Source: Blastocatellia bacterium (GTDB taxonomy: Bacteria > Acidobacteriota > Blastocatellia > Pyrinomonadales > Pyrinomonadaceae). From it: a stretch of 14,166 nt of DNA. Below, in pieces: positions 6,088 through 13,546 of the stretch. The DNA lies in contig JACDAY010000258.1 in assembly GCA_013695195.1 (NCBI GenBank), positions 1 to 14,166 of the forward strand. Direction: 5' to 3'. Each line of letters begins with the position of its first letter. Position 1 is the first letter of the stretch. Position numbers and translations under genes: made by a program. The notes under the pieces are model-generated. The model made no database searches. It saw only the letters and a program-made list of their open reading frames with translations, and had not been told where the DNA came from.

Positions 6088-8422
6088 CTGTTTAATTTTC
6101 TCGCTTTCGTTTTTTGCGCAAAATCCGCCGTCGCCGAAATCAGTTCTGGGTTTTCATCCGACGGATGATAAAAAGATCGCCGACTGGACACAAATATCGG
6201 GTTATTTTGCAAAACTTGATGCAGCCAGCAATCGAGTAATGGTCAGGGAGATCGGAAAAACGACGCTTGGAAAGCCGATGATCGTCGCGTTTATTTCATC
6301 GCCCGATAACATCAAAAATCTCGAAAAATACAGGCGGATAAATGCAAAACTTGCCGATCCGCGTAATGTAAAAAACGAGGAACTCGAATATCTTATTAAG
6401 AGCGGCAGGACCGTTGTATCTATCTCCTGCTCTATTCATTCGACCGAAATCGTCGCTTCTCAGATGTCGATGAACCTTGCTTATGATCTCGCCACGACAA
6501 ATGATGACGCAACGAAGGAAATTTTGAGCAACACGATTTTGCTTCTGATCCCGTCATCAAATCCCGACGGCATAGACATCGTGGCGAATTGGTATCGCAA
6601 AACGCTCGGCACAAAAAGCGAAGGCACTTCGCCGCCGGAACTTTATCACCACTACGCAGGGCACGACAACAACCGCGATTGGTTCATGCTGAATTTGAAG
6701 GAAACGCAGGCGATCACGAAACTGTTTTGGCAGGAATGGTTTCCGCAAATCGTGTACGACGTTCATCAGATGGGGCAAACGGGCCCGCGGTTTATCATTC
6801 CACCGTTTTTCGATCCGCCAAATCCGCGAATTTCGCCTTTGATTCTGAGGGAAGTCGGGTTGGTTGGTTACAAGATGGCTGCAGATCTGCAAGCGAAAAA
6901 TATTGCCGGCGTTGCAACGAATACGACATTCGACACGTGGTGGCACGGCGGGTTCCGTTCGGCGCCTTATTATCACAACTCGATCGGCATTTTGTCGGAA
7001 GCCGCGAGTGCCGATCTGATGTCGCCGGTTACTATAACGAAGGAGCAAATGCAGCGGAGCCGCGCGACACGCGGTCTTAGCTCGCCGCTGGAACGGGCGA
7101 CAAGTCATCCCGATCCGTGGGACGGCGGCGTTTGGCGTCCCGCGGATATAAATGAAATCGAGATGACCGCGAGCCGTGCTCTTCTTCAAATAGCCGCGAA
7201 GTTTCGTCCGCGTTATCTGCGAAATTTTTACGAGATCGGCAAGGCTAATCTTATAGCTTCCGGCAACGATCCCGAGGCATTCGTTATTACCGCCGGCCAG
7301 CCGAATGCGGAAACGGTTTCACGATTACTGGAAATCCTAATGTGGCAGGGAATCGAGGTTCATCAAATGACGCGCGAGCTTTTGGTTAAACACGAGAAAA
7401 GCAGCGTCGAATTTCACGAAATTCCGCTGGGCAGTTTTGTCGTTTTCGTGAATCAGCCGCAGAAGAACAATGTCCTCAGCCTCTTTGAAAAACAGGTTTA
7501 TCCGAATCGATTGCAGGCCAACGGCGAGGCTGAAGCGCCGTATGATGTTGCCGGCTGGACGCTGCCGCTGCAAATGGGTGTCGAAACAGCGGAGATTTGG
7601 GATATACAAGATTTCGATAAATATCGCGGCACTTTAAAAAAAATAGGGAATATTAATCAAGCCCGTGGCGTTTTAAATCTAACCGCGGCCAGCATGCCAT
7701 TCGGTAAATTACCGAATCCATTGAAATCGAATCCGAAGATCGGCCTTTACAAACCTTTCATTTCGTCGATGGACGAGGGCTGGACGCGGCTGGTTTTCGA
7801 TAATTTTCAAATTCCATACACGTCTATTTCCGATCTCGATATCCGGCGCGGAAATTTGAATTTCGACGCGATCATTTTACCTGCCGATGGCGAGAATACG
7901 ATAGTAAAAGGCTTGAGCGCGGAGCGTTATCCGGAAGAGTTTACGGGCGGAATCGGTGAAGCGGGCATTGAGAATCTAAAAAAATATGTCGAGAACGGCG
8001 GGAAGCTGATCTGCTTCGACGATTCATGCGCGTTAATTATTAAGAGGTTCAACCTTCCGATGAAAAATGTTCTGAACGGCCTTAAACGGAACGAATTTTA
8101 TAATCCAGGCTCGATCGTAAAGCTGGAAGTCGATACGTTCAATCCGCTTGCGAAAGGCCTTCGCCGTGAAACTCCGGCGTATTTTATCTCAAGCTCTGCC
8201 TTTGAAATCACCGACTCGATTAAAGTCAAAACAATTGCCAAATATGCAGCGAAGGATGCTTTGCTGTCAGGTTGGATGCTCGGTGAAAAATACATAAACG
8301 GCAGGACGGCACTCGCAGAAACCAACTACGGTAAAGGGAAGATTGTGCTTTTTGCATTTAGGCCGCAGCACCGCGGACAGGCATTCGCGACGTTTCCGTT
8401 TATTTTTAATGCGGTTGATTAG
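6059..8422 (+). CDS. Secreted M14-family zinc carboxypeptidase-like protein
   Basis: A large exported metallopeptidase. The frame is open from a GTG at 5951, and residue numbers here count from it. The first 36 residues are encoded by an inverted repeat, so I prefer the GTG at 6059 (residue 37), which leaves a good signal peptide (about 37-57, cleavage near FFA-Q); GTG 6074 is another option. No Shine-Dalgarno helps. The M14 domain (about 75-400) has the zinc motif HSTE (His163, Glu166), a third ligand His272 (in YDVHQMG), NNRDW at 240-244 with the substrate-binding Arg242, and Glu350 (in GILSE) at the catalytic position. The C-terminal part (about 605-800) resembles a class I glutamine-amidotransferase-like fold with YVENGGKLICFDD, common in acidobacterial M14 proteins of this size. 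Substrate is unknown; peptide or wall-fragment trimming is inference. Confidence 0.85.
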   Translation: MFRIVVFQCLCLIFSLSFFAQNPPSPKSVLGFHPTDDKKIADWTQISGYFAKLDAASNRVMVREIGKTTLGKPMIVAFISSPDNIKNLEKYRRINAKLADPRNVKNEELEYLIKSGRTVVSISCSIHSTEIVASQMSMNLAYDLATTNDDATKEILSNTILLLIPSSNPDGIDIVANWYRKTLGTKSEGTSPPELYHHYAGHDNNRDWFMLNLKETQAITKLFWQEWFPQIVYDVHQMGQTGPRFIIPPFFDPPNPRISPLILREVGLVGYKMAADLQAKNIAGVATNTTFDTWWHGGFRSAPYYHNSIGILSEAASADLMSPVTITKEQMQRSRATRGLSSPLERATSHPDPWDGGVWRPADINEIEMTASRALLQIAAKFRPRYLRNFYEIGKANLIASGNDPEAFVITAGQPNAETVSRLLEILMWQGIEVHQMTRELLVKHEKSSVEFHEIPLGSFVVFVNQPQKNNVLSLFEKQVYPNRLQANGEAEAPYDVAGWTLPLQMGVETAEIWDIQDFDKYRGTLKKIGNINQARGVLNLTAASMPFGKLPNPLKSNPKIGLYKPFISSMDEGWTRLVFDNFQIPYTSISDLDIRRGNLNFDAIILPADGENTIVKGLSAERYPEEFTGGIGEAGIENLKKYVENGGKLICFDDSCALIIKRFNLPMKNVLNGLKRNEFYNPGSIVKLEVDTFNPLAKGLRRETPAYFISSSAFEITDSIKVKTIAKYAAKDALLSGWMLGEKYINGRTALAETNYGKGKIVLFAFRPQHRGQAFATFPFIFNAVD

Positions 8423-8425
8423 TCG

Positions 8426-8471
8426 GAGCACGGGCATCCTGCCCGAAACGTGTGGGCAGGATGCCGTGCTC
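8426..8471 (+). repeat. Long GC-rich hairpin between the M14 and SpoIID genes
   Basis: Arms 8426-8444 and 8454-8471 pair over 18 base pairs with one bulged G, around a nine-base loop. The stem begins four bases after the M14 stop. No T-run follows, so it is not a standard terminator; it could stabilise the mRNA end, act bidirectionally, or be a copy of a dispersed palindrome. Copies elsewhere in the genome would decide. Confidence 0.75.
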
Positions 8472-8483
8472 GGTAATAATTTA

Positions 8484-8512
8484 CTGACAAACCCAACACT
8501 CTTCGTTATTAT
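8484..8512 (+). promoter_or_regulatory. Sigma70-type promoter giving a probable leaderless mRNA
   Basis: CTGACA (8484-8489) and TATTAT (8507-8512) are 17 bases apart, the best spacing. Transcription normally starts 6-8 bases after the -10 box, which is 8518-8520, the same place as the ATG at 8519-8521. There is no Shine-Dalgarno. Together these suggest that the mRNA has no leader. Confidence 0.6.
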
Positions 8513-8518
8513 ACATAT

Positions 8519-10840
8519 ATGATCCAACGCACTTTATCTGGATTTACAATGTTTATAATGCTCGCGATTTCTGCTTCGGCTTGGGATGGTGTGCATTTTT
8601 ATCTGGGTGAAGAACCGCTTATCCGCATTGGGCTTTCGACTAACTCTTCGTCAGTTTCGATCACGACCTCCGATTCATCGCTGGTTGCCTTTTCGCCGGA
8701 CGAGCCAAGCCGGATGCTCGCGACGAACAAGGTTTCGGTCTCGGCACGAACTTACAAACCGCCTGTGATCGAGAATTACCGTTTTGAGATACAAGATATC
8801 GTCACCGCAACGGAAGCGAATGATCTCGCGAAGGAGATCCGCGAGGAGACCGGTGAAACCGCGCTGGTCAGCATTAACCCGGCTGACAATAAATGGATAG
8901 TTTGGGTGGGAAATGTTAAAGACACGATAGAAGAGGCCGACGCATTCAAGGCTTCTTTGGCCGAAAAAGGGTTTGCGGATGTCGTGATTGTAACAGAGAA
9001 AAAGGTTGTGCCGTCCGACGATGCGGTAGCTCTTTCCCGGCAACTGCGGACGGCGGGGAAATCCGAAGTCCGCAGCCTGGTAAGGACAACCGCGGCAGCA
9101 AATCCGGCGGCTGCCGACATAGTAAACGCAAATCTCCGAGAAGTAATCGTTAACGGGACAAGCGATGTTTCAAGATATTCTTCGCTGAAATCGGTGTCGT
9201 TCGGCTCGTTCAACGAGCGTGCAAATCCCGTGCGCCTCAACGGCAAGGCTTATCGCGGAAAGATCGAGGTTTTTGTAAATTCACGCGGCAGCCTGACGGT
9301 CGTAAATGTCGTTCCGCTCGAAGAATACCTGCTTGGCGTCGTTCCGAGCGAGCTCAGTTTGCCGCAGCTGGAAGCACAAAAAGCACAGGCAGTCGCTGCC
9401 CGAACTTATGCGATCGCGAATATTAACACTTACGGAAAGAAAGGTTTCGATATGCTGCCGACAGTTTGGTCGCAGGTTTACAAAGGCGTTTCCATCGAAA
9501 CAAAAATGGGAACGCAGGCGGTCAGGGAAACACAAGGCATCGTTGCGACTCACAACGGAAAACCTATAAATGCTTATTACACTTCAACATGTGGTGGCCG
9601 CACGGAAAACTCTGAGAATGTTTTCGACGTTGCGGAGCCGTATCTTCGCGGCGTAGAGTGTTCGCTCGAAGGCCACAAACATTTCGAGCCTTTTCTTATC
9701 AAAACCGTCCGGCAGCCCGCGAAATTACGCGACGAAGGAAATCTCGGGCTTGTCCGGCTGATGTCGCTGTTGGCGGTAAACGGTTTTTCCCTGACCACCG
9801 GGCAGATGACGGACAATTGGTTTGAAGACGCGCCGGGGGACGGGGAAATGTCGAATTGGCTCAATCAATTGGCAACGAAACTCGGCAGAGCTTTTCCGAA
9901 TGTGAACAAGCAAACCGCGAAGCCTGCGGAACTCGCACGCATCCTGAACGGGTTGATTTACACACCCGGAACGGCCGACACGCTTCTTAGCGATTCGGAC
10001 GTCAATTATCATTTGTCGTTTGACGACGCGGAGGAAATCCCGAAGGATCGGCGTGCCGACATCGCGATTCTTATGCGCGACGGCTATTTCACGCTGCTTC
10101 CAGATCTTACCTTAAAACCTAATAAGCCATTCACCCGAGCCAAAATGCTTCGGTTGATCCGGCAGATCTATGAAAAGAAGAAATGGACGCCGAATCTGCA
10201 AAGCGCCACGACGAAAGCAGCTGTCGACGGGAAAATGGTCTTGAAATCAGGCAAATCCGAACGGCAGCTAATTGTTCGCCCGGATGTTTTCCTGTTTCGG
10301 AAATTCGGTGGGGATTTTTATTCTATAAAAGAAGCCGCGCTTGTCGGCGGTGAAACAGTAAATTATCAAACCGATGCCGCAGGTTCGGTTATTTATCTTG
10401 AGATCGAGCCGACCGAGACGCCGACATCTGCCGAAAACATGTCGCCGTTTACAAATTGGACCACGTCGCTTTCCGCCTCGGCTGTGCAGTCGCGTTTGTC
10501 GCGCTATGTTCGGGGAATCGGCACGCTTTATGATGTGAATATCAAGCGAAAGGGCTATTCCCGACGGGCGGCGGAAATTGAGATAATTGGCTCAAACGGC
10601 GTGAAAATTTTAAAAGGCGGCAAAATACGCTCGGCGCTGAGACTAAATGAACAGCTTTTTGTCATCAACAAACGCTATTCCGGCAGCCAGGTTACAAGCT
10701 ATACATTCACAGGCCGCGGCGGGGGCCACGGCGTCGGCATGTGCCAGTACGGGGCCTACGGCCTCGCAAAAATGGGCGTAAAATACGACGCGATCGTGAA
10801 GCACTATTACACCGGAATAGATCTGACGCGGGCTTATTGA
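8519..10840 (+). CDS. SpoIID/LytB-domain protein with SPOR domain (peptidoglycan glycan-strand enzyme)
   Basis: SpoIID proteins are lytic transglycosylases that cleave glycan strands stripped of stem peptides; related LytB domains occur in non-sporulating bacteria. Residues 1-21 form a signal peptide (cleavage near ASA-W). A SPOR-like domain, which binds denuded glycan, covers about 85-162. The SpoIID core begins about 207, with EEYLLGVVPSE at 268-278 (Glu278 in the catalytic position), the helix KAQAVAARTYA at 288-298, and the STCGGRTEN motif at 356-364. The conserved end RGGGHGVGMCQYGAYG lies about 733-748. Between these sits a long insertion (about 385-640) that holds an SLH-like stretch around 510-555 (RADIAILMRDGYF, then FTRAKMLRLI). 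The fused SPOR domain suggests targeting to the division septum or to denuded glycan. An ATG at 8549 is a shorter alternative start, but 8519 fits the promoter and the signal peptide. Its stop lies 25 bases from that of sppA. Confidence 0.88.
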   Translation: MIQRTLSGFTMFIMLAISASAWDGVHFYLGEEPLIRIGLSTNSSSVSITTSDSSLVAFSPDEPSRMLATNKVSVSARTYKPPVIENYRFEIQDIVTATEANDLAKEIREETGETALVSINPADNKWIVWVGNVKDTIEEADAFKASLAEKGFADVVIVTEKKVVPSDDAVALSRQLRTAGKSEVRSLVRTTAAANPAAADIVNANLREVIVNGTSDVSRYSSLKSVSFGSFNERANPVRLNGKAYRGKIEVFVNSRGSLTVVNVVPLEEYLLGVVPSELSLPQLEAQKAQAVAARTYAIANINTYGKKGFDMLPTVWSQVYKGVSIETKMGTQAVRETQGIVATHNGKPINAYYTSTCGGRTENSENVFDVAEPYLRGVECSLEGHKHFEPFLIKTVRQPAKLRDEGNLGLVRLMSLLAVNGFSLTTGQMTDNWFEDAPGDGEMSNWLNQLATKLGRAFPNVNKQTAKPAELARILNGLIYTPGTADTLLSDSDVNYHLSFDDAEEIPKDRRADIAILMRDGYFTLLPDLTLKPNKPFTRAKMLRLIRQIYEKKKWTPNLQSATTKAAVDGKMVLKSGKSERQLIVRPDVFLFRKFGGDFYSIKEAALVGGETVNYQTDAAGSVIYLEIEPTETPTSAENMSPFTNWTTSLSASAVQSRLSRYVRGIGTLYDVNIKRKGYSRRAAEIEIIGSNGVKILKGGKIRSALRLNEQLFVINKRYSGSQVTSYTFTGRGGGHGVGMCQYGAYGLAKMGVKYDAIVKHYYTGIDLTRAY

Positions 10841-10865
10841 TTGAGAAAATCCGATTTAAAGTTAG

Positions 10866-12659
10866 CTATTTAATCTCTAGTTCAAACGGAAGCAGCAGCA
10901 TTGCTTCGCCGCGTTTCATACGGTCGAAAAGCTCGGCGAAACGAAACGCTTTGCGAACGTCTGCCGGCAGTGACTCGGCCAGAGCTTTTTGTGCCTGCTG
11001 CGCTTTTGTTTGGGTTGATTCCTCGCTGCCGAAAAGGGTTTCGAAAAACGGCCGAGGCTCAGGGAAAATGACACGTTTGACGTCTTTGTCGGCGGGCAGG
11101 CTGGCAAGCTGTTTGGCGATTTCTATAGCCTTCTCAAGCCCGCCGAATTCATCTATCAATCCGTTGGCCTTGGCCTGTGTGCCGGTCCAGACACGCCCTT
11201 GTCCAAGCGTGTTGGCTTCTTCGACCGTTTTATTCCGGCCTTGCGCTACTTTCGGGATAAAATTATTGTAATAGACATTGTTTGCCTGTGCTTCCATTTT
11301 TGAGCGCTCTTCCGGCGTCCATTTTTCGGTCTCGCGGAAAATGCCTGCATTCTTGCCGCGCATTACATACTGGTTAGTAATTCCGAGCCAGTCATATAAA
11401 CCTTTAACGACCGGTTTGCCCATAAACATCCCGATCGAGCCGGTGATTGTCGCAGGCTCGGCTACGATCTTATTTGCGTTGCAGGCAATGTAATAACCGC
11501 CTGACGCCGCAACATCACCCATCGAAACTACCACTGGTTTTTTGGCTTTCGCATTTTCCAGCGCGTACCACATCATATCCGATGCAAGAGCCGAGCCGCC
11601 GCCCGAATCTACGCGCAAAACTATAGCCTTGATCGAATTATCGGCAGCGGCATCGTTAACAGCTTCGACAATTGTGTCCGACCCGACCATGCTTCCGCCG
11701 AACGGGCTGTCATTCGAACGGCCGATATTGATCGTGCCCGATGCGTAAATCACGGCAACCCTTTCACCTTTGTTTAATCCGAGCGAATCGGATGGAATTT
11801 CGCGATATTCACTGCCGCTGACGGTTCGCAGCTTTTCGTCGGTTTTGTAGCCAAGCCGTTTTCGCAGCTCTTCGTGAACCTGCTCCTTATAAAAGGCGTC
11901 ATCGATCAAGCCGAGTTCTTTTGCCTGATTTGCGTTGTACGGAGCATTGTCGATCAGCGTCTTGACATCTTCGGGCGACTTTTTGCGGGTCTCGGCGATG
12001 ACGCCGGCAAACCGGCCATAATATTCATCAAGAATCGCGTTTATTACTTCAGCCTGCCCTTCGCCCATCTCTTTTTTCGTAAATTGGTCGGGAGCATTCT
12101 TGTATTTCGGGCCGATCTGAATTACGTCGGTGTCGATGCCGAGCTTATCGAGCGAACCTTTATAAAACATAGCTTCGGCGGCAAAACCATTGATATAAAT
12201 ATCGCCCGGAGGCGGAACGAAAACTTTCTCGGCGGCGGTTGCAATGTAATACTCTTTATTTGTGCCGAGCTCCATATATGCATATGCCGGCTTGCCCGAA
12301 GCCCGAAAATCCGAGATCGCGTCACGCAGTTCGTGGGCCTTGCCCCAGCCGATCCCCGGGAAGTTAATATCGAGAAAAACTGCCTTGATTCGGTCATCGA
12401 CTTTTGCTTTGCGAAGCTGTGTAAGAAGGCCTGTAAAAGACTGCGCCTGGCCGATTCCGATTGCTTTTGCAAGCGGCTCTTCAGGCGTGTAGTCGGGAAG
12501 CGACCCGGAAACACTCAATACCAAAACACTGTTTTCGGCCACACTCGGCCGGCCAAGCGATTCCGCTATTAATGCGATACCTATAACCGCCACCAAAAAA
12601 CATACGAACAATATCGCTCCGACTATAAGAATAACCTTTGCTGTTTTTGAAATTGCCAT
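10866..12659 (-). CDS. sppA: SppA: signal peptide peptidase (S49, long form)
   Basis: SppA is a membrane-anchored Ser/Lys-dyad protease that degrades cleaved signal peptides. The ATG at 12659 gives 597 residues, close to the 67K type of E. coli, and starts with MAISKTAK then a transmembrane anchor (about 8-34), preceded by an agcagg-like site. The frame stays open to 12731 (TTG), with another ATG at 12722, but the extra N-terminus is polar and lacks a ribosome site. Two tandem S49 domains are visible. The general-base lysine is in GPKYKNAPDQF (Lys187), matching Lys209 of E. coli, and the nucleophile is in MGDVAASGGYY (Ser386), matching Ser409. The glycine-rich oxyanion segment reads RVDSGGGS, where E. 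coli has RVNSPGGS. It converges on the SpoIID gene with only 25 bases between stops. Confidence 0.92.
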   Translation of the reverse strand: MAISKTAKVILIVGAILFVCFLVAVIGIALIAESLGRPSVAENSVLVLSVSGSLPDYTPEEPLAKAIGIGQAQSFTGLLTQLRKAKVDDRIKAVFLDINFPGIGWGKAHELRDAISDFRASGKPAYAYMELGTNKEYYIATAAEKVFVPPPGDIYINGFAAEAMFYKGSLDKLGIDTDVIQIGPKYKNAPDQFTKKEMGEGQAEVINAILDEYYGRFAGVIAETRKKSPEDVKTLIDNAPYNANQAKELGLIDDAFYKEQVHEELRKRLGYKTDEKLRTVSGSEYREIPSDSLGLNKGERVAVIYASGTINIGRSNDSPFGGSMVGSDTIVEAVNDAAADNSIKAIVLRVDSGGGSALASDMMWYALENAKAKKPVVVSMGDVAASGGYYIACNANKIVAEPATITGSIGMFMGKPVVKGLYDWLGITNQYVMRGKNAGIFRETEKWTPEERSKMEAQANNVYYNNFIPKVAQGRNKTVEEANTLGQGRVWTGTQAKANGLIDEFGGLEKAIEIAKQLASLPADKDVKRVIFPEPRPFFETLFGSEESTQTKAQQAQKALAESLPADVRKAFRFAELFDRMKRGEAMLLLPFELEIK

Positions 12660-12753
12660 TTTTTGAAAACCTGCTCTAAAAATCCGTTTAAATTCGATGT
12701 GCCGTTCTCCGGCACCATTCATATTACGCAAAATTTTAAAAAAAGTTTGCGAG

Positions 12754-12785
12754 TCAGAACCGGGAGCGGTAGCGACCGGGTTCTT
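12754..12785 (+). repeat. Imperfect palindrome upstream of sppA
   Basis: Between the methyltransferase stop and sppA lies a G-rich imperfect palindrome, with outer arms gaacc and gggttc around gagcggtagcgac. It has no T-run in either direction. It looks like a REP-type dispersed unit; the structure is imperfect and I hold this lightly. The rest of the 142-base gap is A/T-rich and shows no clear promoter. Confidence 0.4.
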
Positions 12786-12801
12786 AAAAGCTATAACACA
12801 A

Positions 12802-13392
12802 CTATTTTACCACTTCGCAAACGATGAGATTTACCGCACCCGCAGCTTTCTCTCTGATCTCAATAATTTTAAGACCGGATTTTTTAGCCATTTCGGCGGT
12901 CCGGCGGTTAAAATGATCGTCGATCAATGCAACCGTCAATAAATTGAGCAAATCGAATAAATAACCTAACGCTCCCGGCGGACGAACATGTTCGAGAAGA
13001 ATAATGCTGCCGCCGGGTTTGATCACTCGTTTAAGTTCCGCGAACGCAATTTCCGGCTCCGGTATCGAACAGAAAACCAGGGTCGCAAATGCTGCATCGA
13101 ATACGTTTTCGCTGAAAGGTAAATTTTGCGCGTCTGCCTGGATAAGACGATTCGATTTCTTTTTCTTTTTCGCAATTTCGAGCATCTTGAGCGAAATCTC
13201 GCTGGAAATCGCAAGTGTGGTGTTCGGATAAAACTCAAAATTTGCACCGGTTCCGGCGCCCAATTCGAGCATTGCGGCGTTCTTTGGAAGAAAATCCAGC
13301 GTTTCTTTTCTCCAACGTGACAGAAACCACTTTTCGAATGGTTGAAACGCCCGGTCGTAAACTTTGGCAAATTTATCGTAAATTGGCGTCAT
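12802..13392 (-). CDS. Class I SAM-dependent methyltransferase (UbiE/METTL7-like)
   Basis: A 196-residue cytoplasmic or membrane-peripheral methyltransferase. Motif I is LELGAGTG at 42-49, followed by an acidic residue in SSEIS and the motif ADAQNLPFSENVFDA (about 90-104), typical of UbiE-type enzymes. The LLEHVRPPGALGYLFDLLN segment, followed by the ending with paired DDHFNRRT, is closer to METTL7/phospholipid N-methyltransferase-like proteins than to MenG. The substrate cannot be told; a lipid or quinone is possible. I use the ATG at 13392; a GTG at 13398 would add two residues. The gene is on the same strand as sppA, 142 bases upstream of it, with a palindrome between. A dispersed repeat begins 14 bases upstream of its start codon. 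Confidence 0.82.
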   Translation of the reverse strand: MTPIYDKFAKVYDRAFQPFEKWFLSRWRKETLDFLPKNAAMLELGAGTGANFEFYPNTTLAISSEISLKMLEIAKKKKKSNRLIQADAQNLPFSENVFDAAFATLVFCSIPEPEIAFAELKRVIKPGGSIILLEHVRPPGALGYLFDLLNLLTVALIDDHFNRRTAEMAKKSGLKIIEIREKAAGAVNLIVCEVVK

Positions 13393-13406
13393 ATTCACTG
13401 CATTTT

Positions 13407-13431
13407 ACCGCAGAGACGCCGAGATGCCGAG
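13407..13431 (+). repeat. Dispersed repeat, left copy of an inverted pair
   Basis: A 25-base unit beginning accgcagagacg and ending gccgag lies just upstream of the minus-strand methyltransferase. The reverse complement of 13513-13537 matches it at 21 of 25 positions. The two copies face each other across an 81-base stretch that holds the promoter region of the regulator gene. Confidence 0.75.
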
Positions 13432-13465
13432 AAAGGAATTAAGACAAGCTGTTTTGATTCAGCAT

Positions 13466-13494
13466 TTCGTTTTCAATAATTTACGACTTATAAT
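13466..13494 (+). promoter_or_regulatory. Weak sigma70-type promoter of the response-regulator gene
   Basis: A perfect TATAAT at 13489-13494 has TTCGTT 17 bases upstream at 13466-13471, a poor -35 box. It would start transcription near 13501, giving a leader of about 46 bases that contains the 13513-13537 repeat. The -10 is good, the -35 is not, so this is tentative. Confidence 0.4.
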
Positions 13495-13512
13495 TCTGCC
13501 TTAATAAAAAAA

Positions 13513-13537
13513 CTCCGCGTCTCTGCGTCTCGGCGGT
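13513..13537 (-). repeat. Dispersed repeat, right copy of the inverted pair
   Basis: Read on the minus strand this unit matches 13407-13431 at 21 of 25 positions. It ends nine bases before the ATG of the NtrC-type regulator, so it occupies the space where a ribosome site and leader would be. Confidence 0.75.
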
Positions 13538-13546
13538 TCAACTACC

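Noticed and set aside
6557..7189. Minus-strand frame of about 210 residues in the M14 gene
   Set aside because: Arg-rich shadow of a coding region with intact zinc ligands; no start context.
10741..11271. Plus-strand frame spanning the SpoIID/SppA junction
   Set aside because: It overlaps the conserved end of the SpoIID gene and the C-terminus of sppA; its translation is Ser- and Arg-rich and without domain features.
11874..12572. Long plus-strand open frame over sppA
   Set aside because: It is antisense to a clearly identified sppA with intact catalytic motifs and has no recognisable domain; it is a codon-bias shadow.
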